64,000 nucleotides of DNA from positions 310,001-374,000 of the forward strand of contig NZ_VZOV01000002.1 of NCBI RefSeq assembly GCF_008801915.1, written 5' to 3'. The DNA is from Cupriavidus gilardii. GTDB taxonomy: Bacteria > Pseudomonadota > Gammaproteobacteria > Burkholderiales > Burkholderiaceae. Position numbers and translations under genes: made by a program. Below, piece by piece: positions 53,944 through 62,882 of this stretch (within the stretch, counting starts at the first letter, position 1; every line of letters starts with the position of its first letter). Below the pieces are notes generated by a model that saw only the letters and a program-made list of their open reading frames with translations, had not been told where the DNA came from and did not search any database.

Positions 53944-55200
53944 ATGACCGCAACTACCCGCGAGCACTGCCTGTCGCTGGACCGGCAAGACCCCTTGCGC
54001 CCGCTGCGCGACGCCTTCGCGCTGCCCGACGGCGTGATCTATCTGGACGGCAATTCGCTGGGCGCCCGCCCGCGCGCGGCCGCGGCCCGCGCCGCCCAGG
54101 TGGTCGAGCAGGAATGGGGCGAGGGCCTGATCCGCAGCTGGAATACCGCCGGCTGGTTCGAGCTGCCGCAGCGCCTGGGCAATCTGCTGGCCCCGCTGGT
54201 CGGCGCCGGCCCGGACGAGGTCGTCGTCACCGACACCACCTCGGTCAACCTGTTCAAGGTGCTGGCCGCCGCGCTGCGCGTGCAGGGCCTGCGCGCGCCG
54301 GGCCGCAAGGTCATCGTCTCCGAGCGCAGCAACTTCCCGACCGATCTGTATATCGCCCAGGGCCTGGCGGATCTGCTGCAGCAAGGCTATTCGCTGCGCC
54401 TGGTCGACAGCCCCGACGAGATCGACGCCGCGGTGCGCGACGATACCGCGGTGCTGATGCTGACCCACGTCAACTACAAGACCGGCGAGATGCTGGACAT
54501 GGCGGCGCTGACCGAGCTGGCGCATGCGCGCGGCGCGCTGACGGTCTGGGATCTGGCGCATTCGGCGGGCGCGGTGCCGGTCGCGCTGCGCGAGTCCGGC
54601 GCCGACTACGCGGTCGGCTGCACCTACAAGTACCTGAACGGCGGCCCTGGTTCGCCAGCTTTCCTGTGGGTCGCGCCGGCGCTGCGCGACGCCTTCTGGC
54701 AACCGCTGTCGGGCTGGTGGGGCCACGCCGCGCCGTTCGCGATGGAGCCCGACTATCGCCCGCGCAGCGGCGTCTCGCGCTTCCTGTGCGGCACGCAGCC
54801 GATGACGTCGCTGGCGATGGTCGAATGCGGGCTGGAGGTCTTCGGCCGCACCGACATGCAGACGCTGCGCGCCAAGTCGCTGCAGCTGACCGACCTGTTC
54901 ATCGCGCTGGTCGAAGCGCGCTGCGGCCATCATCCGCTGACGCTCGTCACGCCGCGCGAGCATGCGCGCCGCGGCAGCCAGGTCAGCTTCGCCCATCCGC
55001 AGGGCTATGCCGTGATGCAGGCGCTGATCGAGCGCGGCGTGATCGGCGACTACCGCGAGCCCCGGATCATCCGCTTCGGCTTCACGCCGCTCTACACTGG
55101 TTTTGCGGACGTCTGGGATGCGGTGGAGGTGCTGCGCGACGTGCTCGACAGCGGCGCCTACGAAGCGGCGCGCTTCCAGACGCGCACGGCGGTGACCTGA
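53944..55200 (+). CDS. kynU: Kynureninase
   Basis: A 418-residue PLP enzyme that splits kynurenine into anthranilate and alanine. Lys229 in [16 protein letters not shown] is the PLP-binding residue; [28 protein letters not shown] and the [14 protein letters not shown]sp are typical. AAGGAA precedes the ATG. It lies 87 bases after kynB and 15 before kynA, so the three are one operon, and anthranilate is the pathway product; no anthranilate dioxygenase is in the window. Confidence 0.97.
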   Translation: MTATTREHCLSLDRQDPLRPLRDAFALPDGVIYLDGNSLGARPRAAAARAAQVVEQEWGEGLIRSWNTAGWFELPQRLGNLLAPLVGAGPDEVVVTDTTSVNLFKVLAAALRVQGLRAPGRKVIVSERSNFPTDLYIAQGLADLLQQGYSLRLVDSPDEIDAAVRDDTAVLMLTHVNYKTGEMLDMAALTELAHARGALTVWDLAHSAGAVPVALRESGADYAVGCTYKYLNGGPGSPAFLWVAPALRDAFWQPLSGWWGHAAPFAMEPDYRPRSGVSRFLCGTQPMTSLAMVECGLEVFGRTDMQTLRAKSLQLTDLFIALVEARCGHHPLTLVTPREHARRGSQVSFAHPQGYAVMQALIERGVIGDYREPRIIRFGFTPLYTGFADVWDAVEVLRDVLDSGAYEAARFQTRTAVT

Positions 55201-55215
55201 GCAGCGAGCGAAACG

Positions 55216-56142
55216 ATGACCATGGAATCGAAGAACATCAAGGCCGGACACGGCGGCTGCCCGATGTCGGGCGGCGCGGCGCACCAGGCAGAAGGGATCC
55301 GCGAGGCCGGCACCCGGTCCGGCGACCAGTGGCATGGCGCCCAGCTCGACATGCGCCAGCAGATGAGCTACGGCGACTATCTCGCGCTGGACCAGATCCT
55401 GAACGCGCAGCATCCGCTGTCGCCGGATCACAACGAGATGCTGTTCATCGTCCAGCATCAGACCACCGAGCTGTGGATGAAGCTGATGCTGCATGAGCTG
55501 CGCGCCGCGCGCGAAGCGGTGCGGCGCGACGACCTGCCGCCGGCGTTCAAGATGCTGACGCGGGTGTCGCGCATCATGGACCAGCTGGTGCAGGCGTGGA
55601 ACGTGCTGGCGACGATGACGCCGCCGGAGTATTCGGCGATGCGGCCCTATCTGGGGATGTCGTCGGGCTTCCAGTCGTTCCAGTACCGCGAGATCGAATT
55701 CATCCTCGGCAACAAGAACGCCGCGATGCTGCGCCCGCACGCGCACCGTCCGCAGCACCATGCGCTGGTCGAGCAGGCGCTGCGCACGCCGTCGCTGTAC
55801 GACGAGGCGATCCGGCTGATGGCGCGGCGCGGCCTCGCGATCGACGCGGCCTGCCTCGAGCGCGACTGGACCGAGCCGGCCGGCTACAACGCCTCGGTCG
55901 AGGCGGCGTGGCTCGAGGTCTATCGCCGGCCCGAAGCGCACTGGGAGCTGTACGAGCTCGGCGAGAAGTTCGTCGATCTGGAGGATGCCTTCCGCCAATG
56001 GCGCTTCCGCCATGTCACCACGGTCGAACGCGTGATCGGGTTCAAGCGCGGCACCGGCGGCACCGAGGGCGTCGGCTATCTGCGCAAGATGCTCGACATC
56101 GTGCTGTTCCCCGAGCTGTGGAAGCTGCGCACGGACCTGTGA
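55216..56142 (+). CDS. kynA: Tryptophan 2,3-dioxygenase
   Basis: A 308-residue heme enzyme that opens the indole ring of tryptophan to N-formylkynurenine, first and committing step of the kynurenine route. [58 protein letters not shown] and [20 protein letters not shown] contain the substrate- and heme-binding residues. The first 45 residues are a variable tail. Last gene of kynBUA, the order found in Ralstonia and Cupriavidus. Confidence 0.98.
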   Translation: MTMESKNIKAGHGGCPMSGGAAHQAEGIREAGTRSGDQWHGAQLDMRQQMSYGDYLALDQILNAQHPLSPDHNEMLFIVQHQTTELWMKLMLHELRAAREAVRRDDLPPAFKMLTRVSRIMDQLVQAWNVLATMTPPEYSAMRPYLGMSSGFQSFQYREIEFILGNKNAAMLRPHAHRPQHHALVEQALRTPSLYDEAIRLMARRGLAIDAACLERDWTEPAGYNASVEAAWLEVYRRPEAHWELYELGEKFVDLEDAFRQWRFRHVTTVERVIGFKRGTGGTEGVGYLRKMLDIVLFPELWKLRTDL

Positions 56143-56196
56143 TGGCGATCGCTCGCTGAGCGGCCCCGGCGACCCAAGCGACTCGGATGACCGGGG

Positions 56197-56292
56197 CGGC
56201 CTCTGCGGCCCGGCCACCTCAGCGGCCTCTGCGGCCCGGCGGCCCGGCTACCTCAGCGGCCTCTGCGGTCTCTGCGGCCCCGCCCCCCTCAG
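56197..56292. repeat. Three imperfect tandem repeats of 26-36 bp
   Basis: Each copy starts CGGCCTCTGCGG and ends CTCAG (56197-56222, 56223-56256, 56257-56292), differing by inner GC-rich insertions. They lie between kynA and the convergent iclR gene, a gap (56143-56365) with no gene. Confidence 0.7.
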
Positions 56293-56365
56293 CGGCACAG
56301 CGGCTTCGGCCGCCTCGGCCGCCTCGGCGGCCCGAGCAACCACATCGGCCGGGACGCCGCCGCTC

Positions 56366-57208
56366 TCAGCGCGCGGCGCCCTCCGACAACCGCGCCGCCA
56401 GCGCGCGCAGCGCGGGCGCCAGCGTCCGGTGGAACGTCGCTTCGTCGACGCTGCCGTAGGACGCGCTGCAGCTCAGCATGTGGATGTCCTTCTCGCCGAT
56501 CGGCCGGAACGCCACCGCACAGGCGTGGATGGCCGGGTGCCAGTCGCGGAACGAGGCCGCGTAGCCGCGTTGCTCGGCCTCCGCCACCGCCGCGCGCATC
56601 GGCGCCTGCTGCGCCTTCCATTGCTCCGGATAGGCCTGCGCGAATTCTGCCAGCAGGCGTTCGCGCTTCGGCCCGGGCAGCGCCGCCAGATAGGCGCGCC
56701 CCATCGAACTCGACACCAGCGACAGCCGCGATCCGACGCCGAGCCCCAGCATCGAGCCGGCATCGTTGCGGATCGACTCCAGATAGATGACCTCCAGCCG
56801 CTCGCGCTTGCCGAGCGACACCGACACGCCATGCGTCTGCGCGAACGCCAGCATATGGGGCCGCGCCAGCGCCACCACGCCGGAGGCCGACAGGTAGGCA
56901 AAACCGAGCGCCAGCACGCCGGCGTCCAGCGCGTACTTCCCCAGGCTGTCGTCGTAGCGCAGATACCCCAGTTGCACCAGCGTGCCGGCCAGGCGGCTGA
57001 CGGTCGCCTTCGGCAGGCCGGTGCGCCGCACGAAATCCTGGTTGCCCAGCATCGACTCGCCGGTGCGAAAGCACCGCAGCAGCTCCAGGCCCCGGGCCAG
57101 CGCGGTGACGAAGTTCGGATCGCTCTCGCGCGCCGCACGCTCGGGCTTGCCGTCCGGAACCTCGTTGGCGGCGGTGGCGGCGGGAGAAAGCACGTCGGAG
57201 TTGGCCAC
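56366..57208 (-). CDS. IclR family transcriptional regulator
   Basis: A 280-residue regulator. The helix-turn-helix is QDFVRRTGLPKATVSRLAGT, followed by YALDAGVLALGFAYLSASG and the effector domain with SMGRAYLAALPG and IHACAVAFRPI. The best start is GTG at 57206-57208, with AGGAG six bases upstream; an ATG start further up would add 60 residues with no similarity. It is divergent from gcdH and so probably controls it, with two palindromes at the gcdH promoter as sites. The effector may be glutarate or glutaryl-CoA, by inference. Confidence 0.9.
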   Translation of the reverse strand: MANSDVLSPAATAANEVPDGKPERAARESDPNFVTALARGLELLRCFRTGESMLGNQDFVRRTGLPKATVSRLAGTLVQLGYLRYDDSLGKYALDAGVLALGFAYLSASGVVALARPHMLAFAQTHGVSVSLGKRERLEVIYLESIRNDAGSMLGLGVGSRLSLVSSSMGRAYLAALPGPKRERLLAEFAQAYPEQWKAQQAPMRAAVAEAEQRGYAASFRDWHPAIHACAVAFRPIGEKDIHMLSCSASYGSVDEATFHRTLAPALRALAARLSEGAAR

Positions 57209-57285
57209 GGCGGGCTCCTCGGTCGAAAGGCGTTGAAATGCGGTGAAAGGAAGTCCGGGCGTTTCCAGACGGCAGGACATGGGTG

Positions 57286-57346
57286 TTGCCGGCCGGACGC
57301 TTTGCGCTATACTAACGCATCGGAACACGGTTCCGCAATGCGGAAC
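57286..57346 (+). promoter_or_regulatory. gcdH promoter with two overlapping palindromes (IclR site)
   Basis: TTGCCG (57286-57291) and TATACT (57308-57313) are 16 bp apart, so RNA should start near 57320. Directly there begin CGGAAC-ACG-GTTCCG (57321-57335) and GTTCCGC-AAT-GCGGAAC (57330-57346), two perfect inverted repeats that share GTTCCG. The second looks like sites bound by IclR-type regulators. Confidence 0.65.
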
Positions 57347-57448
57347 TTCAAAACAAGCCCGGCGGCACCTCGCCAGCCGGTTCGCCGCGCCGATTACCGA
57401 CTTCAATCACGCTGACCCGCGTTTACCGCTCTACCGAAGGAGACCTCG

Positions 57449-58651
57449 ATGGCCGCCAACGCCGAATTCCACTGGGCCGACCCGCTGCTGCTCGACCAGC
57501 AACTGACCGCCGACGAACGCATGGTGCGCGACGCCGCCGCGGCCTACTGCCAGGACAAGCTGATGCCCCGCGTGCTGGAGTCGTTCCGGCATGAAAAGAC
57601 CGACGCGACCATCTTCCGCGAGATGGGCGAACTCGGCCTGCTCGGACCGACCATTCCCGAGCAGTACGGCGGCCCGGGGCTGAACTACGTCAGCTACGGC
57701 CTGATCGCGCGCGAGGTCGAGCGCGTCGATTCGGGCTACCGCTCGATGATGAGCGTGCAGTCGTCGCTGGTGATGGTGCCGATCTACGAATTCGGCAGCG
57801 AGGCGCAGAAGCAGAAGTACCTGCCCAAGCTGGCCACCGGAGAATGGATCGGCTGCTTCGGCCTGACCGAGCCGAACCACGGCTCCGATCCGGGCTCGAT
57901 GGTGACGCGCGCGAAGAAGGTGGACGGCGGCTACGAGCTGAGCGGCGCGAAGATGTGGATCACCAACTCGCCGATCGCCGACGTGTTCGTCGTGTGGGCA
58001 AAGCTCGCCGACGATCCGCAGAACGGCGGCAAGGAAACCATCCGCGGCTTCATCCTGGAAAAGGGCTGGAAGGGCCTGAGCGCGCCGGCGATCCACGGCA
58101 AGGTCGGGCTGCGTACCTCGATCACCGGCGAAATCGTCATGGACCAGGTGTTCGTGCCGGAAGAGAACCTGATGCCGGGCGTCAGCGGCCTGAAGGGTCC
58201 GTTCACCTGCCTGAACTCGGCGCGCTATGGCATCGCCTGGGGCGCACTCGGCGCCGCGGAGTTCTGCTGGCATACCGCACGCCAGTACACGCTGGACCGC
58301 AAGCAGTTCGGCCGCCCGCTGGCCGCGACCCAGCTGGTGCAGAAGAAACTGGCCGACATGCAGACCGAGATCACGCTGGGCCTGCAGGGCTGCCTGCGCC
58401 TGGGCCGGATGAAGGACGAAGGCACCGCGGCGGTCGAGATCACCTCGATCATGAAGCGCAACTCCTGCGGCAAGTCGCTCGACATCGCCCGCGTGGCGCG
58501 CGACATGCTCGGCGGCAACGGCATCTCGGACGAGTTCGGCGTGATCCGCCATGTGGTCAACCTCGAGGTGGTCAACACCTATGAGGGCACGCACGACATC
58601 CACGCGCTGATCCTGGGCCGCGCGCAGACCGGCATCCAGGCATTCTTCTGA
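57449..58651 (+). CDS. gcdH: Glutaryl-CoA dehydrogenase
   Basis: A 400-residue FAD enzyme that oxidises and decarboxylates glutaryl-CoA to crotonyl-CoA in breakdown of lysine, tryptophan and glutarate. [20 protein letters not shown] and [19 protein letters not shown], then [20 protein letters not shown] (Arg that holds the glutaryl carboxylate) and [17 protein letters not shown] (catalytic Glu379) are diagnostic. AAGGAG precedes the ATG. It stands alone, divergent from iclR. A CoA transferase that often accompanies gcdH is not adjacent; one lies at 5699. Confidence 0.96.
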   Translation: MAANAEFHWADPLLLDQQLTADERMVRDAAAAYCQDKLMPRVLESFRHEKTDATIFREMGELGLLGPTIPEQYGGPGLNYVSYGLIAREVERVDSGYRSMMSVQSSLVMVPIYEFGSEAQKQKYLPKLATGEWIGCFGLTEPNHGSDPGSMVTRAKKVDGGYELSGAKMWITNSPIADVFVVWAKLADDPQNGGKETIRGFILEKGWKGLSAPAIHGKVGLRTSITGEIVMDQVFVPEENLMPGVSGLKGPFTCLNSARYGIAWGALGAAEFCWHTARQYTLDRKQFGRPLAATQLVQKKLADMQTEITLGLQGCLRLGRMKDEGTAAVEITSIMKRNSCGKSLDIARVARDMLGGNGISDEFGVIRHVVNLEVVNTYEGTHDIHALILGRAQTGIQAFF

Positions 58652-58700
58652 GCGGCCTCGTGCGGAACCGGGCCGGGCACGCGAGCACGGCCAATAAAAA

Positions 58701-58720
58701 GGCCCGGCTGTCGCCGGGCC
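58701..58720 (-). terminator. Terminator of the peroxiredoxin gene
   Basis: GGCCCGGC-N4-GCCGGGCC is a perfect 8-bp stem; on the minus strand it is followed by TTTTTATT. It therefore ends the minus-strand peroxiredoxin transcript, 127 bases after the stop codon. Confidence 0.75.
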
Positions 58721-58782
58721 AAAGCACACTACCAAGGAGACGACGGGCGAACCCGTCGGTACGACACCGTTGCCGCCGCCGG

Positions 58783-58820
58783 GGGCCCGCTTGCACCACG
58801 CGGGCCCGGGCGGCGTTTCC
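58783..58820 (+). terminator. Terminator-like hairpin after gcdH
   Basis: GGGCCCGC, nine-base loop, GCGGGCCC, then a T-rich stretch (GTTTCCGTTTCTGTTTT). It lies 130 bases after gcdH. A smaller hairpin CGACGGG-CGAA-CCCGTCG is at 58741-58758. Confidence 0.55.
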
Positions 58821-58846
58821 GTTTCTGTTTTCGTTTCCCGGGACGC

Positions 58847-59491
58847 TTATTGCTGCTTGTCCGGCTGCGGCGTCATCCGCAGGTACGGGCGAATCGCCTT
58901 GTAGCCCTTCGGGAACTTCTGTTTGATCACCTCTTCGTCCTTCAACGACGGCACGATCACCACATCCTCGCCCTGCTGCCAGTTGCCGGGCGTCGCCACG
59001 CTATGCTTGTCGGTCAGCTGCAGCGAATCGATGACGCGCAGGATCTCGTTGAAGTTGCGGCCGGTGCTGGCCGGATAGGTGATGATCAGCCGCACCTTCT
59101 TGTTCGGATCGATCACGAACAGCGAGCGCACCGTCAGCGTCTCGTTGGCGTTCGGATGGATCATGTCGTAGAGCTCGGACACCTTGCGGTCGGCGTCGGC
59201 CAGGATCGGGAAATTGACCTGGCAGCCCTGCGTTTCGTTGATGTCCTGGATCCAGCCCAGGTGCGACTCGACCGGGTCGACCGACAGCGCGATCGCCTTG
59301 ACGTTGCGCTTGGCAAACTCGTCCTTCAGCTTGGCCGTCAGTCCCAGCTCGGTCGTGCAGACTGGCGTGAAGTCCGCCGGATGGGAGAACAGCACGCCCC
59401 AGCTGTCGCCCAGCCATTGATGAAAGCGGATGCGGCCTTCGCTGGAATCCTGTTCGAAGTCCGGCGCAATGTCGCCTAGCCTGAGTGCCAT
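58847..59491 (-). CDS. 1-Cys peroxiredoxin (Prx6 type)
   Basis: A 214-residue peroxidase that removes H2O2 and organic peroxides. The active site is FSHPADFTPVCTTELG with peroxidatic Cys45; the only other Cys (GCQVNFPI) is not at a 2-Cys resolving position. The long C-terminal domain (VIVPSLKDEEVIKQKFPKGY, IRPYLRMTPQP) marks the Prx6 group. GGAGG precedes ATG 59491. It has its own terminator and stands alone. Confidence 0.96.
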   Translation of the reverse strand: MALRLGDIAPDFEQDSSEGRIRFHQWLGDSWGVLFSHPADFTPVCTTELGLTAKLKDEFAKRNVKAIALSVDPVESHLGWIQDINETQGCQVNFPILADADRKVSELYDMIHPNANETLTVRSLFVIDPNKKVRLIITYPASTGRNFNEILRVIDSLQLTDKHSVATPGNWQQGEDVVIVPSLKDEEVIKQKFPKGYKAIRPYLRMTPQPDKQQ

Positions 59492-59896
59492 GGTTGCCTC
59501 CTTGCCTGTCGGTCGTCAGTCGTCTGTCCAATGTTGCTTGCCTCCGGGCCGCCAGCGCCCGGACTCAGACCAGTCTATTCCGATTGCGGTGAGACACAAA
59601 CAAATATAAAGTCACTACAACATCACGCGAAGTCATTTGCCGAATCAATCGTCGAAGACTCCGGCGTGACGCCGAAACCCGCCGCCACCTCGCGATCGGG
59701 ACGCGCCGGAGCGGCACGCGACGCCTGACGGCGTGCCGGCCGGGCAAAACGATTAAGGTTTGCCTCGCGCTGCGCCGATGTCCTACATGACTTGTAGGAC
59801 TCGCTGTCTTGAAACCATTGCTGAGCGCCGCATATCCTAGGAAATGCTTGGACCGCAGCAAGGCGAAGACACCCTACGAGAGCGAGGAAGGCCAAC
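59492..59896. other. Divergent intergenic region between the peroxiredoxin and DUF883 genes
   Basis: 405 bases without a supported gene. The peroxiredoxin side has an A+T-rich patch (59590-59615; TATATT on the minus strand) that may hold its promoter, without a clear -35. The DUF883 side carries an inverted repeat and a promoter (59780-59838). Confidence 0.6.
59780..59838 (+). promoter_or_regulatory. Inverted repeat upstream of a promoter for the DUF883 operon
   Basis: GTCCTACA-N5-TGTAGGAC (59780-59800) is a perfect 8-bp inverted repeat. TTGAAA (59809-59814) and TATCCT (59833-59838) follow with an 18-bp spacer. The repeat is centred about 55 bp before the predicted start, where activators bind. 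Confidence 0.55.
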
Positions 59897-60214
59897 ATGC
59901 AACTATCCGAAACAACCGCCCGCAACCAGGAGAAACTGATGAGCGATGTCAAAACCGTCCTGTCCGATGCCGAGGAACTGCTCAAGCAAGCCGCCTCGAC
60001 CACCGGCGAGAAGGCCGCCGAACTGCGCGAGCGTGGCATGGGCCTGCTGAAGCAAGCCAAGGAAAAAGCGCAGGATCTGCAGGACGCCGTCGTCACCAAG
60101 AGCAAGGCCGCGGCCCGCGCCACCGACGACTACGTACATGACCATCCCTGGCGCGCGGTCGGCATCGCCGCCGGCGCCGGTCTGCTGATCGGCCTGCTGC
60201 TGAATCGCAAGTAA
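59897..60214 (+). CDS. DUF883/ElaB-YqjD family membrane-anchored protein
   Basis: A 105-residue protein. Residues 1-75 are a long amphipathic, Ala/Lys/Glu-rich helix (MSDVKTVLSDAEELLKQAAS and on), followed by DDYVHDHPWRAVGIAAGAGL, a short conserved loop and a C-terminal membrane anchor. This is the layout of E. coli ElaB, YqjD and YgaM, tail-anchored proteins that bind ribosomes in stationary phase or under stress. GAGGAAGG precedes the ATG. First of a likely operon with YqjE-like and a third gene. Confidence 0.9.
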   Translation: MQLSETTARNQEKLMSDVKTVLSDAEELLKQAASTTGEKAAELRERGMGLLKQAKEKAQDLQDAVVTKSKAAARATDDYVHDHPWRAVGIAAGAGLLIGLLLNRK

Positions 60215-60393
60215 GGGCTGCCGGTCGGGCCGAAGGAACCAGCCGGTTCCCGCGCCCGACCGCGACTTGCCGGCCTGCGCCGGCGCCAAGCCGGGCCCCG
60301 TTCGCGGGCGCCCGCGGCGCGCCGACGGCGCGGGCCCCCTCCTGCCGGGTGCCGCGACGCGGCGCATGACGACACTCCAATCAGCGGAACCGC

Positions 60394-60771
60394 ATGACCG
60401 ACACCTCCTCACCCAAGTTGCTGGACTCGCTGCGCACACTGGGCAGCTCGGTGGCGGCGATGGTGCAGACCCGACTGGAACTGGCCAGCGTCGAACTGTC
60501 CGAGGAAAAATCGCGGCTGTTGCGCATGGCGCTGCTGGCGCTGGTCGGCCTGATCTTCTTCGGACTCTCGCTGTTCGCGTTGACCGGCCTGATCGTGCTG
60601 CTGTTCTGGGACAACTACCGGGTGCAGGCGCTGAGCGCGGTGGTCGTGGTCTATCTGCTGCTCGGCGGCATCTGCCTGCTCGCCGCACGCAACATCATCC
60701 GCAATTCGCCGCCGATGTTCGAAGCCACGCTGGCCGAAATCGACAAGGACCGGGAGAGCCTGCGCCAATGA
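60394..60771 (+). CDS. YqjE-like membrane protein (Phage_holin_3_6 family)
   Basis: A 125-residue inner-membrane protein with an amphipathic N-terminal helix and two strong membrane segments (about 50-72 and 80-100). The family name comes from holins, but YqjE-like proteins are chromosomal companions of DUF883 genes, as here. The stop overlaps the next start (ATGA at 60768-60771), so translation is coupled. Confidence 0.88.
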   Translation: MTDTSSPKLLDSLRTLGSSVAAMVQTRLELASVELSEEKSRLLRMALLALVGLIFFGLSLFALTGLIVLLFWDNYRVQALSAVVVVYLLLGGICLLAARNIIRNSPPMFEATLAEIDKDRESLRQ

Positions 60772-61409
60772 CACCGACCCCCGCTCCAACACCGGCCTCC
60801 ACTCCGGTCCCGACACCGGCCCCGACGCCAGCCGCCTCCGCGGAATCGTCGGCCGACGCTTACGCCGCGCCCTCGGCCGCGGCGCTGAACGAAGCCGGAC
60901 TGCCGCCGATGCCGCCGACCGGCGTCGGCGCCCGGACCGCCCGATCCGAACCGCCGGCACGCCGGCGCACGGACCGCGAGGTGCGGCTGCCGCTGGCGGT
61001 GCGCAAGGAGCTGCTGATCACGCGCGCGGCCCTCGAACGCTACGATTGCGCGCAATCGCTTGCCGACGTGCGCGCCAGCGTCCGCAACATCGGCCGCATC
61101 GGCGCCTGGCTGCCGCGCATGGCGCGGCCCCAATCGATGTGGAAGCTGCTCGGCATGGCCAAGGACTATCCGGTCATGAGCTCGGCACTGTCGCTGGCGT
61201 TGCCGCTGATGCGGCGCGTGCCGGTGCTGCGCTGGGGCTGGAAGCTGTCCAAGCTGGGCGCGGTTGCCGGCGCAGGCTACTGGGCCTGGCGGACCTTTCA
61301 GCAGGCGCGCGCGCAGACGCCCGAAGGCAATGTCCCGGCAGCCGGGACCGCCCGCGACGCCGCCGGCGCACGCGCCGATACCGGTTTTCACGATCCGCTG
61401 GTACGCTGA
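60768..61409 (+). CDS. Hypothetical protein with Pro/Thr-rich head (213 aa), third gene of the DUF883 operon
   Basis: I do not recognise a named family, though its place matches that of YqjK-like genes in the yqjD-yqjE-yqjK order. Residues 1-25 are a PTPAPTP-type repeat, then a disordered stretch to about 70, then a basic helical part (EVRLPLAVRKELLITRAALE) and two hydrophobic segments (about 139-153 and 160-180). It is translationally coupled to the YqjE-like gene. Confidence 0.75.
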   Translation: MTPTPAPTPASTPVPTPAPTPAASAESSADAYAAPSAAALNEAGLPPMPPTGVGARTARSEPPARRRTDREVRLPLAVRKELLITRAALERYDCAQSLADVRASVRNIGRIGAWLPRMARPQSMWKLLGMAKDYPVMSSALSLALPLMRRVPVLRWGWKLSKLGAVAGAGYWAWRTFQQARAQTPEGNVPAAGTARDAAGARADTGFHDPLVR

Positions 61410-61524
61410 ACCGTCGCGACCCGCCGCAGGACACCAGATCGCACTGGCATCCGGGCGGGCCGCCAGCTCGCCGGCGCATCGCCCATTCCATCTCGTGTCC
61501 TTGACACCTCGACACTGAACCGCC

Positions 61525-62622
61525 ATGCACCAGAAGGCCTTCTACATCCTGTTGGCCATCGTCACCATCGCCTTCTTCTGGGTGCTCCAGCCGTTTTTCG
61601 GCGCGGTATTCTGGGGCGTGATCCTGGCGATCATCTTCACCCCGCTGAACAATCTGCTGACGCGCAAGATGCGCGGCCATCCGAACCTCGCCGCGCTGAT
61701 TACGCTGCTGCTATGCCTGCTGGTGGTGGTGCTGCCGATGTTCCTGGTCACCGCCTCGCTGCTCAATGAAACCACCGCGGTGGTGCACCAGATCCGCTCG
61801 GGCCATATCAATTTCACCGCCTATTTCGAACAGGCCGTGGCGGCACTGCCGTCGAGCCTGAACTCGGCGCTGACCCGGCTCGAGCTCAACGACGTCGCCT
61901 CGATCCAGGAAAAACTGGCCACCGCGGCGGGCCAGATCAGCCAGTACCTGGCCACGCAGGCGCTCAGCATCGGCCAGAACACCTTCCAGTTCGTCATCAG
62001 CTTCGGCGTGATGCTGTATCTGCTGTTCTTCCTGCTGCGCGACGGCGCCAAGCTGACGCGCAGGATCCGCCTGGCGCTGCCGCTGAGCGACGAACACAAG
62101 CAGATGCTGCTGCTGAAGTTCACCGGCGTGATCCGCGCGACCATCAAGGGCAATATCGCCGTGGCCGCGCTGCAGGGCCTGCTCGGCGGCCTGCTGTTCG
62201 CGGTGCTCGGCATCCAGGGCGCGGTGCTGTGGGGCGTGGTGATGGCGGTGCTGTCGCTGCTGCCCGCGGTCGGCGCCGGCCTGATCTGGGGACCGGTCGC
62301 GATCTATTTCCTGCTGACCGGCGTGATCTGGAAGGGCATCACGGTGATCGCGTTCGGCGCGCTGGTGATCGGCGCCGTCGACAACGTGCTGCGCCCGATC
62401 CTGGTCGGCAAGGACACCAAGATGCCGGACTGGGTGATCCTGATCTCGACGCTGGGCGGCATGGCGCTGTTCGGCATCAACGGCTTCGTGATCGGCCCGC
62501 TGATCGCCGCGCTGTTCATCGCCAGCTGGGACCTGTTCGTGTCGATGCGCGAGACCGAGTCGAACACGACGACGACCAAGACGCCGACGCCGCCGACCCA
62601 GCCGCCGACGCCGGGCCGCTGA
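61525..62622 (+). CDS. AI-2E family transporter (YdiK-like permease)
   Basis: A 365-residue membrane protein with about eight membrane segments. The family is named for TqsA, an exporter of the quorum signal AI-2, but most members move other things, including Na+/H+ or unknown solutes. The N-terminal FFGAVFWGVILAIIFTPLNN and the PxxG-rich core (VGAGLIWGPVAIYFLLTGVI, VDNVLRPILVGKDTKMPDWV) are characteristic. A Thr/Pro-rich tail ends it. It is probably a single unit, 115 bases after the DUF883 operon. Confidence 0.9.
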   Translation: MHQKAFYILLAIVTIAFFWVLQPFFGAVFWGVILAIIFTPLNNLLTRKMRGHPNLAALITLLLCLLVVVLPMFLVTASLLNETTAVVHQIRSGHINFTAYFEQAVAALPSSLNSALTRLELNDVASIQEKLATAAGQISQYLATQALSIGQNTFQFVISFGVMLYLLFFLLRDGAKLTRRIRLALPLSDEHKQMLLLKFTGVIRATIKGNIAVAALQGLLGGLLFAVLGIQGAVLWGVVMAVLSLLPAVGAGLIWGPVAIYFLLTGVIWKGITVIAFGALVIGAVDNVLRPILVGKDTKMPDWVILISTLGGMALFGINGFVIGPLIAALFIASWDLFVSMRETESNTTTTKTPTPPTQPPTPGR

Positions 62623-62658
62623 GACGCCCGGCCTGGCGGCGACACGGCGGCACCATGC

Positions 62659-62692
62659 AAAAAGGGCCTACGGCTTGCGCCACAGGCCCTTC
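62659..62692 (-). terminator. Terminator of tRNA-Lys
   Basis: On the minus strand AAGGGCCT (62691-62684) pairs with AGGCCCTT (62669-62662), with an inner GGC/GCC pairing, and a T-run follows. On the plus strand the same hairpin may help end the AI-2E family gene. Confidence 0.8.
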
Positions 62693-62699
62693 GCAATAC

Positions 62700-62775
62700 T
62701 GGTGGGTCGTGCAGGATTCGAACCTGCGACCAACGGATTAAAAGTCCGCTGCTCTACCGGCTGAGCTAACGACCC
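62700..62775 (-). tRNA. tRNA-Lys (anticodon UUU)
   Basis: 76 nt including the encoded CCA (62700-62702). The acceptor arms GGGTCGT and ACGACCC pair fully. The D-arm (GCTCAGCCGGTAGAGC), the anticodon loop CTTTTAA with anticodon TTT at 62742-62740, and the T-arm GCAGGTTCGAATCCTGC are regular. It closely resembles E. coli tRNA-Lys. Confidence 0.98.
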
Positions 62776-62793
62776 GAAAAAACCGAAGCCGCG

Positions 62794-62823
62794 ATTATAG
62801 TCAGCTTCGCTTGCTCATGTCAA
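62794..62823 (-). promoter_or_regulatory. Fully consensus promoter of tRNA-Lys
   Basis: On the minus strand TTGACA (62823-62818) and TATAAT (62799-62794) are both perfect, with an 18-bp spacer. The six bases after the -10 are CGCGGC, a G+C-rich discriminator typical of stable-RNA promoters under stringent control. The distance to the tRNA is 18 bp. Confidence 0.9.
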
Positions 62824-62882
62824 CGGCAATGCCCTTGGCGGGCTGGATTCGCGGCGGGCCCCGTGATGCCTGACCGTGCCGT

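Noticed and set aside
56197..56292. CRISPR-like repeats
   Set aside because: Only three unequal GC-rich copies without spacers of constant length, and no cas genes.
60394..60771. Phage holin and possible prophage
   Set aside because: The holin family name applies, but the gene sits in a DUF883-YqjE order that is chromosomal in many proteobacteria, and no other phage gene is present.
62700..62775. tRNA-Lys as an integration site of a mobile element
   Set aside because: There is no integrase nearby and I found no repeat of the tRNA 3' end within the window.
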